From the NCBI GenBank assembly GCA_022925895.1, contig JAKSYS010000028.1, forward strand, positions 124,001 through 188,000: a stretch of DNA of 64,000 nucleotides. Reading direction: 5' to 3'. Origin of the DNA: Fragilaria crotonensis (Eukaryota; Bacillariophyta; Fragilariophyceae; Fragilariales; Fragilariaceae). Positions 11,732 through 21,107 of the stretch are shown one piece after another (the stretch's first letter is position 1; each line of letters opens with the position of its first letter). The notes under the pieces were generated by a model, which saw only the letters and a list, made by a program, of their open reading frames with translations, searched no databases and was not told the origin of the DNA. A program made the translations under genes and the position numbers.

Positions 11732-12380
11732 CAGGGCTGCGCACAATAGTATTGTTATTGTATTGTTGAATCTTGAATATGCAATACAATATATTGCAAT
11801 ACTTCAAATTGACAATACAATATATTGCAATACTTTAATTCAGCAATACAATATATTGCAATATTTCAGATCGACAATACAATACATTGCAATACTTTAA
11901 TAGAGCAATACAATATATTGCAATACTTCAGAACGACAATACAATATATTGCAATACTTTTAAGGCTACAATATATTGTATTGGTAACAATATATTGCAA
12001 TACAGTGTAAACATTGTTGCGCAGCCCGGACCGAAACACCAATTGTACGGATGCATCCACGTACAGTGCATACTAGAGTGGTACATAGTACTTGTACCAT
12101 GCCACCGTACAACATATTGTACAATATACTGCAATACTTGAATATGACAATACAATATATATTGCAATAATTCAAAACGACAATACAATATATTGCAATC
12201 CTCCAGATGGACAATACAATATACTACTACTGCAATACTTCAGAACAACAATACAATATATTGCAATACTTCAGAACGACAATACAATATATTGCAATAC
12301 TTTTACTACACACATATATATTGTATTGGTAACAATATATTGCAATATATTGTAATACAATATATTGTTGCGCAGCCCTG
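11732..12380. mobile_element. hAT-type MITE, 649 bp, with 8-bp target duplication
   Basis: The element starts CAGGGCTGCGC and ends GCGCAGCCCTG, perfect terminal inverted repeats of the hAT 'CAGGG' kind, and is flanked on both sides by GTATGAAC (11724-11731 and 12381-12388), an 8-bp target duplication as hAT transposases make. The interior is almost entirely ~32-bp repeats of TATTGCAATACTTCAGAACGACAATACAA type, forming overlapping palindromes (TATTGCAATA, CAATATATTG). A unique ~90-bp segment lies at 12025-12115, and an internal copy of the terminal sequence (TTGCGCAGCCC at 12018-12028) suggests fusion of two ends. It encodes no transposase, so it is non-autonomous. Apparent open frames inside are products of the repeat. 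Confidence 0.9.
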
Positions 12381-12504
12381 GTATGAACTGCTGTTCGTAG
12401 TTCGTAGTACAGGTCGTTCATGCTCGACAGTGCAAAGGTCAGCAGTAGGACAATACTAGTACCAGAGTTACAGGGAGTACGCTACACTACATAGCTACTA
12501 CGCC

Positions 12505-15500
12505 TACGTAGGAGCCTCGACAAAAAGTATAAGAAAGCTTATACAGTTTTTGTGGTCTGTCCAGCATCATGCTTTTCTCAGGCCTTTTGAGTCCTACGCC
12601 TCCACTAGTCCCAGCCAACAGTACTGCTATGTACTCCAGTAGTAATTTATGTCTGACACCTACTACACGGTACTCGTATGCGACCACAAGCCCAAGGTGC
12701 GTAAATTGGTAAAATTGTGTTGCACTTCACATGTGACAAAACTTATCTGACCATCAGTGCAAGCATGCCACGACATTCATCATCTCAATCACATGGGCGC
12801 ATACGCCCACATCAGCGTGACACCAATGATGTTGTCCCTATAATTGGGGAAAGTATCCCGATCAAAACACTCCACAGCATGGGAATGCTTGAAACGGAAG
12901 GACATGACCGACAGGCTAAAACAAAGAAGGATTATCGGAATCGAATCAAGCATATTTATGAATTTATGAAGAAGGCATATCCACAGTACTGTGAACTAGG
13001 AGGTATCAGGAAGCTTGGCGATGCTGACCTGGGTGGGTTTCATCATAAAAACACGCACACGATTTGCGCTATGAGGGTTTGAACGTACAAATATTTAAGG
13101 CCTTCCTAACCACAAAGAAGATAAAGGACAACGGGAATACAAGCAGCTTTGAACAAATCAGAAAATATAATGATGGTTCTGTGGGGGCTGAATGTTCAAA
13201 AGAGCAGCTCCCACATCTTACTACACGGAGATGGAAAAGTGGATGATGTCGTATCGAAAGAAGCTGCAACTGCAAAGAAGGATGGGAGGATTGATGAATG
13301 CGAGGCAGACCCTGTTTCGTTTCTCGTATGTGGATGACCTGGGCACTTGAATTGAAAAATCCTTTTGTTTGGACTTTTGGTTGTTGCAGTGGTCATTTAT
13401 GGCGCGTTCAATCAGTATTGGGACACTTGGTCTGCATAACTTTCCTGAAGGAGGATTCGATTGTGGGAGGTATGACAAACACAAGACTGATCAAACCGGG
13501 GATAGTGCACACGACAAGCATTTATTCTCCAATCCATTTGATGCCATTTTGGATCTTTACCTAGCTCGGGGTTTGGTTTGCTCTGGACACTGCACGGTTT
13601 GGGGACAGTGAATATCTCTTTTGACTCGAGACACTCTAGAGGGCAGCATCACAGCGGTTCTGCTCCCAGCTCAATGATATTCTCGATGCAAATACACCGG
13701 AGCTGTCGGCCTACATTCGACCTAAACATGCAAACACGCATTCAATTCGCAAAGGCTCCGGTACTTATTCTCAGTCAGGTACAACCTGTCCACCACCTGC
13801 TACAGCAACAGCTGGGCGTGGTGAGTGGTCGCTTGGTCGAGTATTTGATTTGTATTTGTACTTAGCAGAACCTGCCGACACTTACCTTGGGCGTATCTTG
13901 GCCGGCTTGGATCCCTTAATGAAAACTTTGCATCCCTTCCGCCTCATTTCATTCCTATCGATCCAATGGGAAATGCACAAATTAATGAGGCAATGCACCT
14001 AATGTATGGGCCAATCCTTCAACGCTGGTCAGGAAATTCAATCAATCCCACTGGATTACTTCTTGACTCTTCCTGCTGTCATTCATCACTCTGAATTTCT
14101 GTATGATTGGATACGGAAGGTTCCGGGCATCCATTTGGCCTCATCCCACTACTCCATGATAAGGATTTGCTGCTTAATTTAAAGGCTCTTGTCACGACAG
14201 AGCCAACTGAGTCAATGAAAACTGCAACAGGAATTCCACCTCATATCCAAAGTGCGGTGATGGTGAAAAAGGTGCTGGAGATATGTACAACAGTTTTGGA
14301 AGAAGTTCGAGATATAACAATGCAGGTCAAAGAGTCTGTGGCAGAAGCATACGAGTCAAAAATGTCCGCAAATGGCCAAATGACAGCTGATCGAATGAAT
14401 CTTATTCTTGATGACTTCCGCAAGCACATGGAACACCTCCTAGATTGTCGTATGTCAAAGTTGCATTCAAAAATTGATAGCATCCGCACCCATTTGTTGA
14501 GATATGGACAGACCAACAACACATCAGGTGATGACATTTCAATCGGCAACACTGATGGAGGAGTTGACTTTGCAGGGAAGAAGAGCAAATAAGCAATCAT
14601 GGCGGTGGTGCCATTTATCGAGTGTATTCTCACAATGGTCACTTTTGGCAGGTACAAAACCTTTGAGTTCCCAACCCAGGTTGATTTGAGAGGTGCTTTT
14701 CGTCTGTGGTTGAAGGGTATGCCTGGCTATGAAATCGAGACAAAGGATTCTGTGTCAAAAGCTGCTCCAATAAGGCCATTCCGACTGCTCGACCCAAAAT
14801 GCTTCCAAAATCCGTTAGAGCAGTATTCACCTTCATTGGGAGCCAATACTGCAGATGATGTGTCAAACTCCAGGGCTCGATATTCCAAGGAATCCAAGTA
14901 CTATCACTGCCACCCAATTTTGGAGCTTTATAGTATGGCATTTGAGTATCTGAAGACAAAGCGAGTAAGCTATGTGTTCGACAAAGGTCCAAAAGTGAAG
15001 CCACAGACATGGAAAATATCCACTTGGTCAAAACATGCAAGGGCATCGGAGATCATCAAGCATGGAAAGCAAGTCGACAAGGACAATCTTCCACAAGCGA
15101 CACGATTCAACCAACCCAGAACACAAAGAGCAAAGAAAACGAACTCCGATTTCACGACAAAAGCGTCATGCTGCAGTCATACAACACAATAACCATGAAC
15201 GCAGATCCATGGTCCTCGGTCAGAAATTCACTGTTGAACAGGAAGTAATGCAAAACCTCCACTAGTACATCTACACATGACAAACCAGCCGTTGGACCTC
15301 TGATTTTCAGGAATCGATGCTTCACAGGCCTGAATCAATTCCTTACTAGTAGTACTCTGAGTACTATACACTGTCGAGTGCGCCTTTTGAATGACATCGG
15401 GAATATTTGTCCTCACCAGCATTTTGCAACTAGTGATGCTGAAATACCCGGAGTATTTACTAGTAGAAGCATTCGGCATGTTGCCACAACAGGTGTGCCA

Positions 15501-16672
15501 TCAGCTCTCAAAAATCATTGTGGAATGGTGGATACAGGATGCAACATCTGGAATTGGCAACGTTGCTGTGAATTTAGACTTGATTTAGAAATTGTCGCTG
15601 ATCAACTTGGCCTCAAATGTGCGTAGTACTTACCGAGAACAGGATTTAAGACAAGGCCTTAACAGAAGCTCCAAGGAAAGAATGTCAAAAATGATTTATA
15701 ACGATGTCTCGGTTTGTCCCCCTTTCTACTTGCAACGGTAACGTCGCGGCAAAAGATGATGTCTACCTTTGGCAAGAAATGTTGTATTTTTTCCGACATC
15801 ACAAAAATCACCATCCCAAGAACAAACAGACAGGGAGGTATGCCCTCCCTCACCCTTCATGTACACTCCCAAGTAGTACTTTTCACTGGGTCCGGGGTAT
15901 GTGCCTTTTGCAGCAGACAAGAATTTTTTCTCAGCAGGCGACAAGCTTCGAGTGACAGGTGGATTCGATCAAACATGTCATACTACCGGTAGTACTGTGT
16001 CATTTTTTGATGTTGGGAACACAAGTTAGCGACAAGCACATGATGTACAAGGCACATTGAAATCACTGACCTTTCAGAGGGAATATGATAATGGATACTC
16101 CAGTATGATGAAGCATCATGATGGCGAAGATGTTTGACTTCACAGTGTATGCAGTCGCAGCTTCACAATAAATTCACCGTCAGAAGTCACACGTGAATAA
16201 ACATCTACGCAACATCCTGGTATTGTTTGTTGTTGTAAAGTTGCGAATGAAGGTCGTATTCCCAACATGCCGTAGAATTAGGGCTGGAATTACTACAGTA
16301 GTAGATACTGCATTACTGCAACAAACTGCCGTCAATTTCAGTTCAGTTCTGGTACTGTTTTGTCTACAAGTTACACCGGTAGTTAAGTACTACAGTATTC
16401 CATTACGTCGACGCGTCGTAGTGTGCACCGATTGCTGTCACGAGTTCACGAGTACAAGTACCTACCCCACTGGGAAAGTATAAGACAAAAAGCTCGAAGT
16501 CTTATACTTTTCCAAGAATACCTCTCATGACTGGTGTGACTGAAAAATTGTGCGCAGAATCACCACTAGAGGCGCGCGGGTACTTCTCGGACTACTTGAA
16601 AATATAAGATTTTCTTATACAATGTGACGTCCGAGCTCGTAAAAGGCCTATATCTCTTATATTTCACCGAGT
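12505..16672 (+). mobile_element. Crypton (tyrosine-recombinase transposon), tandem copy 1
   Basis: First of three head-to-tail copies of a 4.17-4.20 kb unit. It begins TACGTAGGAGCCTCG and runs to the next TATGTA at 16673. The left end carries the inverted repeat GTATAAG..CTTATAC; the right end has a second, longer hairpin (GGAAAGTATAAGAC..GTCTTATACTTTTCC) and further TATAAG/CTTATA sites. There are no terminal inverted repeats and no long target duplication, as expected for Cryptons, which recombine as circles at a 4-6 bp match. Copy 1 is the most diverged: its recombinase reading frame is interrupted many times between 12765 and about 14020 compared with copy 2. Confidence 0.85.
12765..15192 (+). 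pseudogene. Crypton recombinase, copy 1 (decayed)
   Basis: The start MPRHSSSQSHGRIRPHQ and all later blocks of the copy-2 protein are found in order, but in shifting frames (indels around 13040, 13060, 13180, 13210, 13320, 13380, 13450 and 13570, among others). The C-terminal block (HPFGLIPLL ... WLKGMPGYE) occupies 14107-15192, also in two frames. It cannot encode a functional recombinase. Confidence 0.8.
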
Positions 16673-16918
16673 TATGTAGGAGCCTCGACAAAAAGTATAA
16701 GAAAGCTTATACAAGTTTTGTGGTCTGTCCAGCATCATGCATTTCTCAGGCCTTTTGAGTCCTAAACAACGCCTACACTAATCCCAGCCAACAGTACTGC
16801 TCCAGTAATATTTGTCTGACACCTACTTGGTATGCGAGCACAAGCCCAAGGTGCGTAAATTGGTGAAGTTGTGTTGCACTTCACATGTGACAAAACTTAT
16901 CTGACCATCAGCGCAAGC

Positions 16919-18175
16919 ATGCCACGACATCCATCATCTCAATCACATGGGCGCATACGCCCACATCAGCGTGCCACCAATGATGTTGTCCCTATAATTG
17001 GGGAAAGCATCCCGATCAAAACACTCCACAGCATGGGAATGCTTGAAACGGAAGGACACGACCGACAGGCTAAAACAAAGAAGGATTATCGGAATCGAAT
17101 CAAGCATATCTATGAATTTATGAAGAAGGCATATCCACAGTACTGTGAACTAGGAGGTATCAGGAAGCTTGGCGATGCTGACCTGGGTGTGTTTCACCAT
17201 AAAAACACCCACGATTTGCGCTATGAGGGTTTGAACGTACAAATATTTAAGGCCTTCCTAACCACAAAGAAGATAAAGGACAACGGGAATACAAGCAGCT
17301 TTGAACAAATCAGAAAATATAATGATGCGGTTCTCTGGGGGGCTGAATGTTCAAAAGAGCAGCTCCCCACGTCTTACTACACGGAGATGGAAAAGTGGAT
17401 GATGTCGTATCGAAAAGAAGCTGCAACTGCAAAGAAGGATGGGAGGATTGATGAATGCGAGGCAGACCCTGTTTCGTTCTCTCTTTTTCGAATGTGGATG
17501 ACCTGGGCACTTGAATTGAAAAATCCTTTTGTTTGGACTTTTGGATTGTTGCAGTGGTCATTTATGGCGCGTTCAATCAGTATTGGGACACTTGGTCTAC
17601 ATAACTTTCGCCTTGAAGAGGATTCGATTGTGGGGAGGTATGACAAACACAAGACTGATCAAACCGGGGATAGTGCACATGACAAGCATTTATTCTCCAA
17701 TCCATTTGATGCCATTTTGGATCTGTACCTAGCACTCGGGGTTTGGTTTGCTCTGGACACTGCACGGTTTGGGGACAGTGAATATCTCTTTTTGACTCGA
17801 GACACTCTAGAGGGAGCAGCATCACAGCGGTTCTGCTCCCAGCTCAATGATATTCTCGATGCAAATACACCGGAGCTGTCGGCCTACATTCGACCTAAAC
17901 ATGCAAACACGCATTCAATTCGCAAAGGCTCCGGTACTTATTCTCAGTCAGGTACAACCTGTCCACCACCTGCTACAGCAACAGCTGGGCGTGGTGAGTG
18001 GTCGCTTGGTCGAGTATTTGATTTGTATTTGTACTTAGCAGAACCTGCCGACACTTACCTTGGGCGTATCTTGGCCGGCTTGGATCCCTTAATGAAAACT
18101 TTGCATCCCTTCCGCCTCATTTCATTCCTATCGATCCAATGGGAAATGCACAAATTAATGAGGCAATGCACCTAA
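16919..18175 (+). CDS. Crypton tyrosine recombinase (N-terminal and catalytic part)
   Basis: The open frame from ATG 16919 encodes 418 residues. Tyrosine-recombinase landmarks are in order: Arg218 in QWSFMARSISIG, lysine ~245 in YDKHKTDQTGD, His332-x-x-Arg335 in THSIRKGSGTY, and the putative nucleophile Tyr370 in GRVFDLYLYL followed by LGRILAGLDP. The strings KTDQxGD, HSIRKG and the ending GRVxxGL recur in stramenopile and fungal Crypton recombinases. Family enzymes cut and rejoin DNA through a 3'-phosphotyrosine and need no DDE transposase. The frame stops after about 390 conserved residues because of a one-base loss in GATCCCTTAATG (near 18087); the homologous continuation (ENFASLPPHF) is in the next frame. 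All three copies share this break, so the array was probably mobilised in trans or amplified by DNA duplication. Confidence 0.85.
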   Translation: MPRHPSSQSHGRIRPHQRATNDVVPIIGESIPIKTLHSMGMLETEGHDRQAKTKKDYRNRIKHIYEFMKKAYPQYCELGGIRKLGDADLGVFHHKNTHDLRYEGLNVQIFKAFLTTKKIKDNGNTSSFEQIRKYNDAVLWGAECSKEQLPTSYYTEMEKWMMSYRKEAATAKKDGRIDECEADPVSFSLFRMWMTWALELKNPFVWTFGLLQWSFMARSISIGTLGLHNFRLEEDSIVGRYDKHKTDQTGDSAHDKHLFSNPFDAILDLYLALGVWFALDTARFGDSEYLFLTRDTLEGAASQRFCSQLNDILDANTPELSAYIRPKHANTHSIRKGSGTYSQSGTTCPPPATATAGRGEWSLGRVFDLYLYLAEPADTYLGRILAGLDPLMKTLHPFRLISFLSIQWEMHKLMRQCT

Positions 18176-19452
18176 TGTACGGGCCAATCCTTCAACGCTG
18201 GTCAGGAAATTCAATCAATCCCACTGGATTACTTCTTCGACTCCTTCCTGCTGTCATTCATCACTCTGAATTTCTGTATGATTGGATACGGAAGGTTCCG
18301 GGCATCCATTTGGCCTCATCCCACTGCTCCACGACAAGGATTTGCTGCTTAATTTAAAGGCTCTTGTCACGACAGAGCCAACTGAGTCAATGAAAACTGC
18401 AACAGGAATTCCACCTCATATCCAAAGTGCGGTGATGGTGAAAAAGGTGTTGGAGATATGTACTACAGTTTTGGAAGAAGTTCGAGATATAACAATGCAG
18501 GTCAAAGAGTCTGTGGCAGAAGCATACGAGGCAAAAATGTCTGCAAATGGCCAAATGACAGCTGATCGAATGAATTTTATACTTGATGACTTCCGCAAGC
18601 ACATGGAACACCTGCTAGATTGTCGTATGTCAAAGTTGCATTCAAAAATTGATAGCATCCGCACCCATTTGTTGAGATATGGACAGACCAACAACACATC
18701 AGGTGATGACATTTCAATCGGCAACAACACTGATGGAGGAGTTGACTTTGCAGGGGAAGAAGAGCAAATAAGCAATCATGGCGGTGGTGCCATTTATCGA
18801 GTGTATTCTCACAATGGTCACTTTTGGCAGGTACCAAAACCTTTGAGTTCCCAACCCAGGTTGATTTGAGAGGTGCTTTTCGTCTGTGGTTGAAGGGTAT
18901 GCCTGGCTATGAAATCGAGACAAAGGATTCTGTGTCAAAAGCTGCTCCAATAAGGCCATTCCGACTGCTCGACCCAAAATGCTTCCAAAATCCGTGAGAG
19001 CAGTATTCCACCTTCATTGGGAGCCAATACTGCAGATGATGTGTCAAACTCCAGGGCTCGATATTCCAAGGAATCCAAGTACTATCACTGCCACCCAATT
19101 TTGGGAGCTTTATAGTGTGGCATTTGAGTATCTGAAGACAAAGCGAGTAAGCTATGTGTTCGACAAAGGTCCAAAAGTGAAGCCACAGACATGGAAAATA
19201 TCCACTTGGTCAAAACATGCAAGGGCATCGGAGATCATCAAGCATGGAAAGCAAGTCGACAAGGACAATCTTCCACAAGCGACACGATTCAACCAACCCA
19301 GAACACAAAGAGCAAAGAGAAAACGAACTCCGATTTCACGACCCGAAAAGCGTCATGCTGCAGTCATACAACACAATAACCATGAACGCAGATCCATGGT
19401 CCTCGGTCAGGAATTCACTGTTGAACAGGAAGTCTCCGTAAGGCAAGAATAG
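18139..19452 (+). pseudogene. C-terminal part of the Crypton recombinase, copy 2 (displaced frames)
   Basis: Three overlapping frames carry the conserved tail: 18139-18357 (MGNAQINEAMHLMYG...), 18282-18869 (HPFGLIPLLHDKDLL..., then a helical charged segment) and 18979-19452 (basic C terminus). The block RVYSHNGHFWQVPKPF-FP...WLKGMPG resembles the DNA-binding domain (GCR1_C-like) that follows the recombinase in Cryptons. In copy 3 the 18282-19452 equivalent is open for longer (22959-23648, 229 residues), which supports one original protein of about 850 residues. Function of this part is inferred from position and weak similarity. Confidence 0.65.
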
Positions 19453-21107
19453 GAATGCAAAACCTCCACTACACATCTACACATGACAAACCACGTTGGA
19501 CCCTCTGATTTTCAGGAATCGATGCTTCATAGGCCTGCATCAATTCCTTAGTAGCTAGTACTCTGAGTACTATACACTGCTGTCTAGTGCACCTTTTGAA
19601 TGACATCTGGAATACTTGTGCTCGCCAGCAATTTGCAAGTAGTGATACAGAAATACCCAGAGTATTTACTAGTAGAAGCATTCGGCATGTTGCCACAACA
19701 GGTGTGCCAACTCAAAAATCATTGTGGAATGGTGGATGCAGGATGCAACATCTGGAATTGGCAACATTGCTGTGAATTCAAACTTGATTTAGAAATTGTC
19801 GCTGATCAACTTGGCCTCACATGTGCGTAGTACTTACCGAGAACAGGATCCAAGACAAGGCCTTAACAGAAGCTCCAAGAAAGAATGTCAAAATGATTTA
19901 TAACGATGTCTCGTTTTGTCCCCTTTCTACTTGCAACGGTAACGTTGCGGTAAAAGATGATGTCTACCTTTGGCGAGAATGTTGAATTTTTTCCGACATC
20001 ACAAAATCACCACCCCAAGAACAAACAGACAAGGAGGGATGCCCTCCCTCACCCTTCATGCACACTCCCAAGAAGTACTTTTCACTGGGTCCGGGGTGTG
20101 TGCCTTTTGCGGACAAGAATTTCTTCTTAGCAGGCGACAAGCTTCGAGTGCATTTGGATTTGATCAAACATGTCATACTAGTACTGTGTCATTTTTTGAT
20201 GTTGGGAACACAAGTTAGCGACAAGCAAATGAGGTACAAGGCACATTGAAGTCACTGACCTTTCAGAGGGAATATGATCATGGATACTCCAGTATGATGA
20301 AGCATCATGATTGCAAACATGTTTGACTTCAAAGTGTATGCAGTCGCAGCTTCACAATAAATCGCACTGTCAGAAGTAACACGTGAATAAACGATCTACG
20401 CAACATCCTGGTATTGTTTGTTGTTGTAAGTTGCGGATGAAGGTCGTATTCCCAACATGCCGTAGGAATTAGGGCTGGAATTACTACAGTAGCAGTCGTA
20501 TACTGCATTACTGCAACAAACTGCCGTCAATTTCAGTTCAGTTCTGGTACTAGTACCCCAATCTCCAAGTTGCACCGGTATTTTTAAGTATTCCAATACG
20601 TCGCAGCGTCGTAGTGAGCACCGATTGCTGTCACGAGTTCACGAGTACCTAATCCTACTGGGAAAGTATAAGACAAAAAGCTCGAAGTCTTATACTTTTC
20701 CAAGAATACCTCTCATGACTGGTGTGACTGAAAAATTGTGCGCAGAATCACCAGTAGAGGGCGCGCGGGGTACTTTCCGGACTACTTGAAAATATAAGGT
20801 TTTCTTATACAATGTGACGTCCGAGCTCGTAAAAGGCCTATATCTCTTATATTTCACCGAGTTATGTAGGAGCCTCGACAAAAAGTATAAGAGCTTATAC
20901 AGTTTTGTGGTCTGTCCAGCATCATGCATTTCTCAGGCCTTTTGAGTCCTAAACAACGCCTACACTAATCCCAGCCAACAGTACTGCTGCTCAGTAATAT
21001 TTGTCTGACACCTACTTGGTATGCGAGCACAAGCCCAAGGTGCGTAAATTGGTGAAATTGTGTTGCACTTCACATGTGACAAAACTTATCTGACCATCAG
21101 CGCAAGC

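Larger units (their letters stand above)
16673..20862 (+). mobile_element. Crypton, tandem copy 2 (best preserved)
   Basis: A 4,190-bp unit from TATGTA (16673-16678) to the next TATGTA at 20863. It is the least damaged copy and serves as reference. Order inside: left-end hairpin (16690-16710), recombinase frame (16919-18175), a C-terminal protein segment in other frames (18139-19452), a ~1.2-kb tail holding a 65-75 residue frame conserved in all copies (19600-19830), and right-end hairpins (20661-20701 and 20788-20810). Copies 2 and 3 are almost identical outside the MITE, so one probably arose from the other recently. Confidence 0.88.

Noticed and set aside
11825-12459. Multiple overlapping open frames rich in Tyr, Ile and Cys
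   Set aside because: They are translations of the ~32-bp repeat inside the hAT MITE on both strands and carry no domain.
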